Shown here piece by piece: positions 33,474 through 41,748 of a DNA stretch of 64,000 nucleotides. The stretch's first letter is position 1. Every line of letters begins with the position of its first letter. Both the position numbers and the translations under genes were made by a program. Location: assembly GCF_000935045.1 (NCBI RefSeq), contig NZ_JYKS01000011.1, positions 124,001 to 188,000 on the forward strand. Direction: 5' to 3'. Source of the stretch: Pseudomonas sp. 10-1B. GTDB lineage: Bacteria > Pseudomonadota > Gammaproteobacteria > Pseudomonadales > Pseudomonadaceae. The notes beneath the pieces are model-generated. The model ran no database searches. It was given only the letters and a program-made list of their open reading frames with translations, and was not told the origin of the DNA.

Positions 33474-34355
33474 TCAGCGTCTCCCCGCTTCGAAATCGCC
33501 CAGCAGGCCATACGGCCTGAAGAACAGCATGGCGAGAATGAGTGAAAAAATGATGGGCTCGGCATAGAGGCTCGAGCCGTACCCGGCCACCAACGCCTCC
33601 ACCACCGCGATCATCACGCCTCCAGCCGCAGCGGCGAACGGACTGCCCAGACCGCCGAGGATGGCTGCCATGAAACCTTTGACGGTCAGCGTCACCCCCA
33701 TGCCAACCTGGCCACCGAGCAATGGTCCGATCAAAATGCCGACCGTCCCGCTGATCAATGCACTGAACACGAATCCGAAACGAACCACACGATCAGCGCG
33801 AATCCCCATCAGTGATGCCACGCGGGCGTTGACGCCAGTGGCACGAATGCACAAACCGAAAGAGGTGCGATACAGGAGGTACCAGGTCAGCAGCAGCAAC
33901 CCTGCAAACACCGCGATGATGACCAGTTGCTGAGTGTTGGTGATCAGCGGCCCCAGATTGAGCGCCTCGAGCGAGAACACGTTTGGCACCGCCAATTGCA
34001 AAGGCCCCCAGATCAGCAATGCAATACCCGTTGCGATAATGGCTGCCGCCAGCGTCCCGATCATGATGGTCAGCGGCGCCGCGCCGCGCCGCTTCAATGG
34101 CCGGTAGACCCCAAGCTCGAGGATGAAGGCCGCCAGCAGAACCACCACGAGAATGGCGCCAATCGCCGCCCACACCGGAAGCTGCAGCGTGACCATGAAA
34201 AGGATCGCTGACATGACACCCAGCATGACAAACTCACCCTGGGCGAAGTTGATCACCCGGTTGGTGCCGTAGATCAGTGAAATCGACAGCCCTACCAGCC
34301 CGTACACGCTGCCATTGGTCAGCCCGGCCAATAGAATGACGCCTATCTGTTCCAT
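33474..34355 (-). CDS. Branched-chain/aromatic ABC importer permease (LivH-type)
   Basis: A 293-residue permease with the LivH N-terminus 'GLTNGSVYGLVGLSISLIYGTNRVINFAQGEFVMLG' and the 'GINARVASLMGI'-like loop ('GVNARVASLMGIRADRVV'). It has about eight TM segments. It follows the binding-protein gene by about 50 bases, the usual place for a weak internal stop or processing site that raises binding-protein levels. Confidence 0.92.
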   Translation of the reverse strand: MEQIGVILLAGLTNGSVYGLVGLSISLIYGTNRVINFAQGEFVMLGVMSAILFMVTLQLPVWAAIGAILVVVLLAAFILELGVYRPLKRRGAAPLTIMIGTLAAAIIATGIALLIWGPLQLAVPNVFSLEALNLGPLITNTQQLVIIAVFAGLLLLTWYLLYRTSFGLCIRATGVNARVASLMGIRADRVVRFGFVFSALISGTVGILIGPLLGGQVGMGVTLTVKGFMAAILGGLGSPFAAAAGGVMIAVVEALVAGYGSSLYAEPIIFSLILAMLFFRPYGLLGDFEAGRR

Positions 34356-34408
34356 GGGAATGTTCCTTTCAGAAAGACGGCCACGCGGGCGCAGCCGTCG
34401 GGGCAGGT

Positions 34409-35641
34409 TCAGGAGCCTGGCTTGAAGGCAGACAGATCAGCCGCCACCAGATGCTTGCCCTTGTCGGCTACCTGGACGAAGACAAACCAGTCCTGATCGG
34501 GCGGGCCATGATGGCGGTCCGGCCCGAACTGATAGGTGGCACCGGCATGTCCCTGCAGACCTTGATATTTACCATTGCGGACCAGTGCGTTACGCACTGC
34601 CACGCGGGCCTGACCCAACTCATTGGCGGCGAGCGCCTTCTGCACGTCGGGGTCGGCAATGGCCTTGAGCACCATTTTCGCTGCGTCGTATCCCAGCACC
34701 GGGTACATCGTGGGCTGCGCCTCGCCAAAACCTGCCTTGTAGCTGTCAAAGAACTTCTTGACGTCTACGCGCTGCATATCGACGGTGTTTGGCACCAGCA
34801 CGCCGTCACTGGCATCGCCCGCAAGCTCGCGCAATGTATTGAGCAACGCGCTGCGCGCAACGATGCGAGGCAGACCCACGCCTTGCTGCTGCAAGGTGCG
34901 CAGCACGCGGGCACCATCGGCTGCATAGGGGAAAATCACCACCACGTCAGGGTTGGCACTGCGCAAGCGGCTGATCTGCGGCGACAGATCGGTGGCGTTG
35001 ATGTCGTACGTCTGTTGTATCACCACCGGCACGCCGCTGGCCTCCAGCGCGGCCTCGGTGGCGTGGGCGCTGTCAGTGCCGAATGGCAGCGAATTGTTGA
35101 TCAGCGCGACCCGCTTGAAGCCCTGCCGGGCGATCAGCTCGGCGATCGCCGCAGCGTCCTGAGAGTTGCGCGGGCCGACACGAAAGTGGAAAGGAGCCGG
35201 CATGTCGGTCAGGTTGTCGGTACCCGCCGAAAGCATCAGGTAGGGAATTTCATACTCTGCCGAGATCGGAATCATCGAAGCAGCCGGTGCCGAAGGATTG
35301 CCACCAACGATGGCTAGCGCTTCGTCGTCTTCGGCACAGCGGCTGGCGAAGGTTGCGGTGAGTTGAGGATCGGTCTTGCCATCGTAGGCCACCACCTGGA
35401 CTTTCTGCCCGTTGATGCCACCTGCCTCGTTCGCCTCGTTCACGGCGATCTGAAAGCCATTGAAACTCTGAATACCGGTGTCGGCCGCAACACCACTGCG
35501 ATCGTCCACATAACAGATTTTCAAAGGCTGCCCGGCCCAGGCCGCAGAACCAATAGACGCCAGCACACACAGCAGAATGGCACGCCAGGAAGTCGAAGGA
35601 TTGCGGGCCAGGACCCGGCCCCCGGATTTTGTGTTGTTCAT
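34409..35641 (-). CDS. Periplasmic solute-binding protein (LivK-like)
   Basis: A 410-residue type I periplasmic binding protein. The signal peptide is 'WRAILLCVLASIGSAAWA', followed by 'QPLKICYVDDRSGVAADTGIQSFNGFQIAVNEANEAGGING', the usual start of Leu/Ile/Val- and aromatic-acid-binding proteins. It would capture the substrate for the four downstream importer genes. GCGGAG precedes ATG 35641, with AATAACAATAA just before it. A TTGACA-N17-CATTCT promoter and an operator lie 49-100 bases upstream, so uptake belongs to the GntR regulon. Confidence 0.9.
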   Translation of the reverse strand: MNNTKSGGRVLARNPSTSWRAILLCVLASIGSAAWAGQPLKICYVDDRSGVAADTGIQSFNGFQIAVNEANEAGGINGQKVQVVAYDGKTDPQLTATFASRCAEDDEALAIVGGNPSAPAASMIPISAEYEIPYLMLSAGTDNLTDMPAPFHFRVGPRNSQDAAAIAELIARQGFKRVALINNSLPFGTDSAHATEAALEASGVPVVIQQTYDINATDLSPQISRLRSANPDVVVIFPYAADGARVLRTLQQQGVGLPRIVARSALLNTLRELAGDASDGVLVPNTVDMQRVDVKKFFDSYKAGFGEAQPTMYPVLGYDAAKMVLKAIADPDVQKALAANELGQARVAVRNALVRNGKYQGLQGHAGATYQFGPDRHHGPPDQDWFVFVQVADKGKHLVAADLSAFKPGS

Positions 35642-35652
35642 TGTGACTCCGC

Positions 35653-35663
35653 TTATTGTTATT
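35653..35663 (-). promoter_or_regulatory. AANAANAA (Crc/Hfq-type) motif, binding-protein gene
   Basis: AATAACAATAA on the minus strand just 5' of GCGGAG contains two overlapping matches. Confidence 0.6.
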
Positions 35664-35689
35664 GGATGCTTCACAAATGCTCAAAGGCT

Positions 35690-35706
35690 CATTGGATGAA
35701 CCTTTG
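35690..35706. promoter_or_regulatory. GntR-type operator, site 6 (liv-type importer operon)
   Basis: CATTGGATGAACCTTTG. The minus-strand promoter is TTGACA (35735-35740), 17 bases, CATTCT (35712-35717); the operator begins five bases after the -10. Confidence 0.85.
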
Positions 35707-35751
35707 AAAAAAGAATGCGTCAGCGTATTGAGGTTGTCAACCGGCGGCTCG

Positions 35752-36630
35752 TCAGATCGGCATCGTTTTGCGGGCTTGCCGAAGACTGAGCCAGCTTCCA
35801 AGACCGCTGAAGGCAATCACGCTCATGCCGATCAAGGCGCCTGTGTCGGGGATGTGGTCAAAGAAAAGCGCACTGAACAGCCCGGCGAAAAGAATCTGCA
35901 AGTAGCTGAAAGGCGCGAGAATCATCGGCGAAGTGAAGCGATACGCCTGGGTCAGGAGCAGATGCCCGACTGTGGCGATCGTGCCCTGGGTTAACATCGC
36001 TGCAAGGTGTAGCGGTGTCGGAATGTCCGTCCAGAAGAACGGCACCAGCACGCTCATGCTGACCACGCCAACCGCGCCGGAAATCATGTTGCTGGTTGTA
36101 ACAGCGTCCCGCGTACCGATCAGCCGTGTGATCAATTGATAGAGCGTGAAGCACAACGCAGCACCCAATGGCAGCAGCATGCCTGGCGTAAGCAACCCTC
36201 CACCCGGGCGTACGATGATCAGCACCCCTAGAAAGCCAGCCGCGACCGCCAGCCACTGACCTGGCTTTGCCCGCTCGCCAAGAATGTGACTGGACAACAA
36301 TGTCACCAGCAGCGGCGCAATGAACAGCACCGCCGTCGCCTCCCCCAGCGGCAAATAGCGAGTAGCACTGATGAATAGCAGTCCGGCACCCAGCAGGCCG
36401 AGCGCGCGCAGCACCTGCAAACCCGGGCAGTTGCAATGAAATACGCGCCAGCCGGCTCGCGGGACCAGCCAGCCGGCAAGCAATACCGTGGTCACGGTGA
36501 ATCGCGCCCAGATCACCACGATCGCACTGTGAAATGGGGTCAAGTACTTGGAAAGGCTGTCCAGCGAGGCAAACAGCAATACCGCCACACAGCACAAAAA
36601 AATGCCCTTGAAAGGACGAGACTCAGACAT
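35752..36630 (-). CDS. EamA/DMT-family membrane transporter
   Basis: A 292-residue, 10-TM drug/metabolite transporter with two EamA repeats ('FTVTTVLLAGWLVPR'...'LGEATAVLFIAPLLVTLLSSHILGE' and the C-terminal 'APFSYLQILFAGLFSALFFDHIPD'). Such proteins export amino acids or metabolites; its substrate is unknown. AGGAG precedes ATG 36630. It is divergent from gntR copy 2, with operator site 7 between them, so it may belong to the regulon. Its end lies 12 bases from the -35 of the importer promoter. Confidence 0.85.
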   Translation of the reverse strand: MSESRPFKGIFLCCVAVLLFASLDSLSKYLTPFHSAIVVIWARFTVTTVLLAGWLVPRAGWRVFHCNCPGLQVLRALGLLGAGLLFISATRYLPLGEATAVLFIAPLLVTLLSSHILGERAKPGQWLAVAAGFLGVLIIVRPGGGLLTPGMLLPLGAALCFTLYQLITRLIGTRDAVTTSNMISGAVGVVSMSVLVPFFWTDIPTPLHLAAMLTQGTIATVGHLLLTQAYRFTSPMILAPFSYLQILFAGLFSALFFDHIPDTGALIGMSVIAFSGLGSWLSLRQARKTMPI

Positions 36631-36717
36631 GGGTTGTCTCCTATCACGCTGCAATGGCTCAAAAGAACCAGGATTCAGGGCCGCTAATGCACTATCGTGA
36701 ATCTGACGGCCAGAATA

Positions 36718-36734
36718 CAATGGATGAACCAATG
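36718..36734. promoter_or_regulatory. GntR-type operator, site 7 (gntR copy 2 / EamA divergent region)
   Basis: CAATGGATGAACCAATG, a near-perfect palindrome, 43 bases before the TTG start of gntR copy 2 and 88 bases before the divergent transporter gene. A TACAAT -10-like box for the plus strand overlaps it. Confidence 0.8.
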
Positions 36735-36777
36735 ACATTTGCAAGTCGACATCGGCTTTTCCAACGAGGATTCGGAC

Positions 36778-37560
36778 TTGAGCAGCGATCCATCACGCGC
36801 ACACCCGGTTTACTTGCCGGTGCAGACCAAGCGCGCCTTTGAAGAGGTGGCGGAGCAGATTCGCGAACAACTTTCACAGGGCCTGTTGAAGCCTGGGGAC
36901 CGATTGCCTTCCGAGCGGGAGCTGGCAGAGCGGTTCGGGTTGTCTCGCAACACGGTCCGCGAGGCGCTGCGGGCGCTGGAGATGTCGGGACTGCTAGAGT
37001 TGCGCAAGGGCGCGACAGGAGGCGCCTTCGTGCGCGAAGGCCAGAGCGATGCGGTCATCAGCGGCTTTACCGACCTGTTTCGGCTGGGCTACATACTGCC
37101 GGATGACCTGGCAGAAGCGCGGTTGATCGTCGGCACCGAAATCGCGAGGCTGGCGTGTCAGCGAGCAACGACGCAGGAACTGGATGCGCTGGAGGCCAAT
37201 CTGGATGCCAGCGACCTGGCCTCCATCTGCGGCGATGACAGCGGTCGTCTGGAAGTGAACCTGAACTTCCATGCCCTGCTGGCAAAAGCAGCGCGCAACC
37301 CGGTGCTGATCATTCTTACAGACGCACTCAACGATGTGCATCAGCGCCTGTTGCGCGTGATGATTCCGGCACATAACACGGAAATCGTCGCCGCCCGACG
37401 CCGTATCGTTCGCCATCTTCGCGATGGAAACGAAAGCGCCGCGGTCAACGAGTTACGCGCGCACTTGGTTACTCTTCGGGCGCACTACAAGGCACAAGAG
37501 TCACCAAGCAGCGAGCCTGCGCCAGAGGCGGCTCCGCCTGCCCCCCAAGCGGATCGCTGA
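36778..37560 (+). CDS. FadR-type GntR regulator, copy 2
   Basis: A 260-residue paralogue of the regulator at 25229. The first ~100 residues are almost the same ('VYLPVQTKRAFEEVAEQIRE', 'GDRLPSERELAERFGLSRNT', 'VREALRALEMSGLLELRKGA', 'TGGAFVREGQSDAV'), while the FCD ligand domain is more diverged, so the two probably share operators but sense different or related compounds. TTG at 36778 with GAGGA upstream is chosen by comparison with copy 1; an upstream TTG at 36739 adds 13 residues with no counterpart there. The C-terminus is Pro/Ala-rich. It is followed by the MFS transporter gene after 91 bases. Confidence 0.9.
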   Translation: MSSDPSRAHPVYLPVQTKRAFEEVAEQIREQLSQGLLKPGDRLPSERELAERFGLSRNTVREALRALEMSGLLELRKGATGGAFVREGQSDAVISGFTDLFRLGYILPDDLAEARLIVGTEIARLACQRATTQELDALEANLDASDLASICGDDSGRLEVNLNFHALLAKAARNPVLIILTDALNDVHQRLLRVMIPAHNTEIVAARRRIVRHLRDGNESAAVNELRAHLVTLRAHYKAQESPSSEPAPEAAPPAPQADR

Positions 37561-37631
37561 CACCTGGCTCGGCACATCCGCGGCAACCGGACTAGGCAGC
37601 GGGAACTGTACCGCGCCTCGAATGACCACTC

Positions 37632-37642
37632 AATAAGAAGAA
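37632..37642 (+). promoter_or_regulatory. AANAANAA (Crc/Hfq-type) motif, MFS transporter gene
   Basis: AATAAGAAGAA contains AATAAGAA and AAGAAGAA. It overlaps the A/G-rich ribosome site of the transporter gene starting at 37652. Confidence 0.5.
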
Positions 37643-37651
37643 GACAACGTC

Positions 37652-38986
37652 ATGCCAACGCCTGTCGCAACGCCGCAAGATACCGTCCTGAATGCCGCCG
37701 TGCGCCGGGTCAAGGCCCGGGTGCTGCCGCTGTTCGTGGTGATGTTCATCGTCAACTACATCGACCGGGTGAACATCGGCTTCGTGCGCCAGCATCTGGA
37801 AGTCGACCTGGGAATCGGTGCAGCCGCCTACGGTATCGGGGCCGGTGTGTTCTTTCTCGGATATGCGTTCTTCGAAGTCCCCTCCTCGATGCTGATGCAG
37901 CGCCTGGGGGCACGTGTCTGGTTGACGCGCATAATGCTGACATGGGGCCTGGCGGCAATGGCCATGGCGTTCGTGCGTAATGAAAACGAGTTTTACGCCT
38001 GCAGATTCATCCTTGGCGTGGCAGAGGCAGGATTCTTTCCAGGTGTCACCTACTACTTCACCCAATGGCTGCCATCGCGTGAACGGGCCAAGGCAATGGC
38101 GATTTTCATTGGCGGTTCGGCATTCGCCTCGGTGATTGCAGGCCCCGTCAGCGGGTTGCTTCTGCAGATTCGCGGCCTGGGTCTGCAAGGCTGGCAGTGG
38201 ATGTTCCTGATCGAAGGTTTTGCTTCAGTGATACTCTGCCTGCTGGTCTGGAAAGTGCTGGACTCCTACCCTCGGGATGCCCATTGGCTGAGCCCCGATC
38301 AGAAGCTTGCACTGGGCCAGGTAATCGCAAGAGAGCAGCAGGAACGGGAGCAATCGCGCGGCACCCACCTGCCTGCGCTGAAGCTTTTGGCTGACAGACA
38401 AATCCTGCTGTTCTGCTTCCTGTTCTTTACCACCGCGCAAAACGTATATGGAGTGACCTTCTGGCTGCCTTCCATGATTCGCCGCCTGGGGGATCTGAGC
38501 GACATTCAGGTCGGCTTGCTGAATTCGATCCCCTGGTTGATCGCGATCGTGGCGATGTACAGCTTTGCCGTGATGGCCGGGAAATGGCTGACCCAGCCAA
38601 TATGGCTGTGCATCAGTCTGCTCATCGCCGCCGCCGGGCTGTTCGCCTCAACCCTGGGCGGACCGCTGTTTAGCTTCATTTGCGTATGTTCCGCGGCAAT
38701 CGGCTTCAAATCTGCTACCGCCATGTTCTGGCCCATTCCCCAGGCTTATCTCGACGCACGAGTGTCCGCTGCCGTACTGGCGCTGATCAATGCCGTCGGA
38801 ACCCTCGGCGGCTTTGTCAGCCCCGCGATGTTCGGCATTCTTGAACAGAAAACCGGTTCTATTCATGGCGGAGTCTGCATCCTTGCGGCAACGTCTCTGC
38901 TGGCAGCGGGTTTGGCACTGTTCAGCAGAACCTGCCCCTCACGGACAACATTTTCGGTGCATGAATCGGCCAGCGAACCGGTTTGA
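37652..38986 (+). CDS. MFS transporter, anion:cation symporter (ACS) type
   Basis: A 444-residue, 12-TM carrier. The N-terminus 'FIVNYIDRVNIGFVRQHLEVDLGIG', 'FFLGYAFFEVPSSMLMQRLGARVWL' and 'GVAEAGFFPGVTYYFTQWLPSRERAKAMAIF' are the hallmarks of ACS-family proteins (phthalate, tartrate, 4-hydroxybenzoate-like organic acid uptake). It is likely to import an organic acid related to the pathway as an alternative to the ABC importer. No copy of the palindromic operator precedes it; it may be co-transcribed with gntR copy 2. Confidence 0.88.
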   Translation: MPTPVATPQDTVLNAAVRRVKARVLPLFVVMFIVNYIDRVNIGFVRQHLEVDLGIGAAAYGIGAGVFFLGYAFFEVPSSMLMQRLGARVWLTRIMLTWGLAAMAMAFVRNENEFYACRFILGVAEAGFFPGVTYYFTQWLPSRERAKAMAIFIGGSAFASVIAGPVSGLLLQIRGLGLQGWQWMFLIEGFASVILCLLVWKVLDSYPRDAHWLSPDQKLALGQVIAREQQEREQSRGTHLPALKLLADRQILLFCFLFFTTAQNVYGVTFWLPSMIRRLGDLSDIQVGLLNSIPWLIAIVAMYSFAVMAGKWLTQPIWLCISLLIAAAGLFASTLGGPLFSFICVCSAAIGFKSATAMFWPIPQAYLDARVSAAVLALINAVGTLGGFVSPAMFGILEQKTGSIHGGVCILAATSLLAAGLALFSRTCPSRTTFSVHESASEPV

Positions 38987-39190
38987 TATTTCAAGCTTTG
39001 TTATTGCGACAAAAACGGCTGGCTGCTCAGATGAGCGGCGAGCTGCTGAATGGCAGCTATCGGTCCAGGCTGTGTGAAAACTCCCGGATCGACTCGGATC
39101 GTGTCCCGGGAAGTGGTGTAACTCATCCTGCGGCGCTACTGAGCGTGCGCCCGCCTATGCTTGATCAGCAGAAAACCAAGATTGATCATG

Positions 39191-39208
39191 TAAGGATTAT
39201 TCCTTACC
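39191..39208. promoter_or_regulatory. Perfect inverted repeat upstream of the toxin-antitoxin pair
   Basis: GTAAGGATTATTCCTTAC has 7-base arms around TTAT, 30 bases before the antitoxin start. Its position suits the operator of an autoregulating PrlF-type antitoxin. Confidence 0.6.
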
Positions 39209-39237
39209 ACTCAATCAGTACATCCGGGAGAACGCTC

Positions 39238-39555
39238 ATGCCTGCCATCCACGAAATCGCCACATTGACCTCGAAGGGGCAGGTCACAGTGCCCAAGTCC
39301 GTTCGCCAGCTTTTGGGCCTCGACACTGGTGGCAAGATCGCATTCGACGTACGCGCCGGGGAAGTCGTGGTCAGCCGCGTAGACGCCATCCATGAAGACC
39401 CTGCCATCGGTGCGTTCCTGGGTTTGCTGGAGGCTGATATCCGAAGCGGACGCAACATCACCACGCTGCCGGAGGATCTGGCGCAAACCATGCTCGCCAA
39501 TGCGGGCCACGATGTAAATCTGGACGAAGATATCGACGGTGAGGTCGCGCTCTGA
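39238..39555 (+). CDS. prlF: PrlF-type antitoxin (AbrB fold)
   Basis: A 105-residue protein with the swapped-hairpin AbrB DNA-binding domain at its N-terminus ('ATLTSKGQVTVPKSVRQLLGLDTGGKIAFDV') and an acidic C-terminal tail that would cover the toxin. GGGAG precedes ATG 39238. The stop overlaps the toxin ATG (TGATG). In the E. coli homologue the antitoxin neutralises YhaV and represses its own operon; an inverted repeat lies upstream here. Confidence 0.88.
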   Translation: MPAIHEIATLTSKGQVTVPKSVRQLLGLDTGGKIAFDVRAGEVVVSRVDAIHEDPAIGAFLGLLEADIRSGRNITTLPEDLAQTMLANAGHDVNLDEDIDGEVAL

Positions 39556-40016
39556 TGCTGCGACATGGCTGGACACTGTTGTTCCATGAGGGTGTGACTT
39601 TACAGCTACGCAAATTGCAAGAAGCCGCCGCCCGGGCCGAGCAGAACGACCCGCATGGTTTTGAAAGCAACGCCAACGTCAAGCTGTTTCGGGCATTGAG
39701 CCATCTGATCATGGAGGCTGTGCCTGCCGACCCGGGCCGTGATGAGTTCCGCCAAGGCAACACGCTGGGCACCGCCTACCGACATTGGCGGCGGGCAAAA
39801 ATCGGCAGGCGCTTTCGGCTGTTCTTTCGCTACGACGCAAGATCCAAGGTCATCGTCTGTGCAAGGGTCAACGACGAAAATACCCTACGGTTCGCAGGCA
39901 GCAAATCCGATCCCTACGCCGTATTCGAGAAGATGCTGGGCCGCGGCAACCCTCCTGATGACTGGGATGCGCTAATTACTGCAACCCGTAGCGACTGGGA
40001 CGAGCCTAAAGCATAA
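39555..40016 (+). CDS. yhaV: YhaV-family RNase toxin
   Basis: A 153-residue protein matching the YhaV toxin: 'GWTLLFHEGVTLQLRKL' at the N-terminus, 'HLIMEAVPADPGRDEFRQGNTLG', and the RelE-like core 'AYRHWRRAKIGRRFRLFFRYDARSKVIVCARVNDENTLR'. YhaV is a ribosome-associated endoribonuclease. The full length and tight one-base overlap with the antitoxin suggest an active module. It lies between the two catabolic clusters. Confidence 0.9.
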   Translation: MLRHGWTLLFHEGVTLQLRKLQEAAARAEQNDPHGFESNANVKLFRALSHLIMEAVPADPGRDEFRQGNTLGTAYRHWRRAKIGRRFRLFFRYDARSKVIVCARVNDENTLRFAGSKSDPYAVFEKMLGRGNPPDDWDALITATRSDWDEPKA

Positions 40017-40263
40017 GCTGCGCAAATGGGTGATGGATTGCACGTTCGGCGCCAGCCCCGCTCCGGTGCGTCCACTGTAATCCACTCGTAGCTGCTATAG
40101 AAAGGGGTAAATCTGGGGGTACAAAGCCAATTCCCCATTACCTATTCCGCTCGCTTGAGCATATCGACGAGAAAGGGAGCAGTTCGACTATCTGACTCGC
40201 TCGCGAGCTGCCGGGGCTCCCCCTCCTCTAGACGTTTCCTCCCTCGCCCGCACCGGGGAAAAT

Positions 40264-41400
40264 TCAGAACTCCGTCTGGGCCTTGAGGCTCGCTTTGAAA
40301 GCAGATACGTCATACTCACCCAACGCCGGAACGGTGCTATCGCTTTCAGGCAGCCCTCGGGAGAACTTCACCGGAAACCCGACACTGATCGCCCGCTCCT
40401 TCGGCAACGGGCATACCGTGCCCCGTGCCTGAACATGCGGGTCGTCGAACAGCTCAGTGGCGCTAAGCAGCGGCGAGAACGGTAGGTCATACTCGGCGAG
40501 GGCGTGGGTCCATTGTTCCAGTGTGCGGCTTAGGAATATGCCTTTGAGCAGCGCATTGACTTCCTGCTTGTGGCCAAAGCGACTCATGCGGTTGGCAAAG
40601 CGCTTGTCCCTGAGTTGCGCAAACTCGTCACCCAGCACCTCGCACAGGGTCTCCCAGAATTTGTTCTCGAGAATGCCCATTGCCAGATAACGACCGTCAC
40701 GCGTCTGGAAGATATCGTTTTCAGGCATCACCGTCGGTGAGGCGACCGGATTGTCTTCAAAGCCACGGGACAGCCAGGCCATGTGCGCGGTCCAGGACAA
40801 AATCGCGTCATGCACCGAGACGTCCAGATGCTGGCCAATACCTTGCTGGCGGGCACTCATGATCGCCACCGACAGCGACAAGGCGGCGTAGGCCGAGGCA
40901 GCATAGTCGGACAGCCGCACTTTGGGGCGGGCGACCTTGTCGTCGACTTGCACCGGGATCGACCAGTAGCCGGCCATAGCCAGGTAGTTGAGATCGTGGC
41001 CGGCATGCGCCGCATAGGGGCCGGTCTGGCCAAAGCCGGAAATCGAACAGAGGACAATCGCCGGGTTGACCTTGGCCAATTCCTCGTATCCCAGCCCCAG
41101 GCGCTGCATCACGCCGGGGCGAAAGCCCTCGACCACGGCATCGCAATCGCCTACCAACTCGAGGAATGTGGCTTTATCGACGGGCTCCTTGAGGTTCAGA
41201 GCAATCGAGCGCTTGCCGCGGTTGAACTGGGCAAACACCGCGTTGCCGAGGAGGCGCGAACTGTCACCGCTGCCCGGTTGTTCGACCTTGATCACGTCCG
41301 CCCCCAACTGCAACAACAGGGAGGTGGCATGGGGGCCGGGCAAGAGTTGGCTGACATCGATGATTTTGACATCGTTGAGGCAGGACCAGCCTGGTTTCAT
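40264..41400 (-). CDS. Alpha-methylacyl-CoA racemase-like family III CoA-transferase-fold protein
   Basis: A 378-residue CaiB/BaiF-fold protein that is closer to racemases than to transferases. 'AHAGHDLNYLAMAG' carries the His135-Asp136 block seen in alpha-methylacyl-CoA racemase (AGHDINYLAL), and Asp165 in 'VRLSDYAASA' matches the second catalytic acid. Racemases invert the 2-methyl centre of branched acyl-CoAs so that an acyl-CoA dehydrogenase can act. That suggests the second cluster degrades a 2-methyl-branched acid (isoprenoid or steroid side chain), an inference. AGGAG precedes ATG 41400. Confidence 0.75.
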   Translation of the reverse strand: MKPGWSCLNDVKIIDVSQLLPGPHATSLLLQLGADVIKVEQPGSGDSSRLLGNAVFAQFNRGKRSIALNLKEPVDKATFLELVGDCDAVVEGFRPGVMQRLGLGYEELAKVNPAIVLCSISGFGQTGPYAAHAGHDLNYLAMAGYWSIPVQVDDKVARPKVRLSDYAASAYAALSLSVAIMSARQQGIGQHLDVSVHDAILSWTAHMAWLSRGFEDNPVASPTVMPENDIFQTRDGRYLAMGILENKFWETLCEVLGDEFAQLRDKRFANRMSRFGHKQEVNALLKGIFLSRTLEQWTHALAEYDLPFSPLLSATELFDDPHVQARGTVCPLPKERAISVGFPVKFSRGLPESDSTVPALGEYDVSAFKASLKAQTEF

Positions 41401-41436
41401 GGTGTCGCTCCTGAGGAAATGACAGGTCAAGGACGT

Positions 41437-41748
41437 TCAGGCTTGTGCCAGAACGGCAAACAATGTGAACGCCGCCAGCAGTGCGGTGCACAGACAGAGA
41501 GCCAGCAGTGGTCGTGGGTTGCAGGTCGGCGCTTGCCGGGCGATGCCCAGGCGCGAACACCGGTAGCAACGCCCTTGTTCAAGCAGAATCCACAGCGCCT
41601 GCCTCCCGGCTAGGGTGATGACACCGAAGGTCAGTAGCGGATGATGTTGCAGGCAGCGCAGCGCCAGACAGGCCACCAGCACCAGCAGTATGTGCGTACG
41701 TTTCCATGCCAGCGTAGTGCGCTCCGGCTGAAGTCCGCCGTCAGTCAC
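41437..41748 (-). CDS. DUF202 membrane protein (short)
   Basis: A 103-residue protein with the DUF202 N-terminus 'LQPERTTLAWKRTHILLVL' and hydrophobic segments. Start GTG 41748 overlaps the stop of the upstream DUF202 gene (GTGA). YidG/YidH-type pairs of DUF202 proteins are usual. Function unknown; predicted inner membrane. Confidence 0.75.
   Translation of the reverse strand: MTDGGLQPERTTLAWKRTHILLVLVACLALRCLQHHPLLTFGVITLAGRQALWILLEQGRCYRCSRLGIARQAPTCNPRPLLALCLCTALLAAFTLFAVLAQA

Noticed and set aside
39060..39130. GGCTGTGTGAAAACTC-like string and GTGGTGTAACTCAT, reminiscent of insertion-sequence ends
   Set aside because: No matching opposite end, target duplication or transposase gene nearby, so it cannot be called an element.
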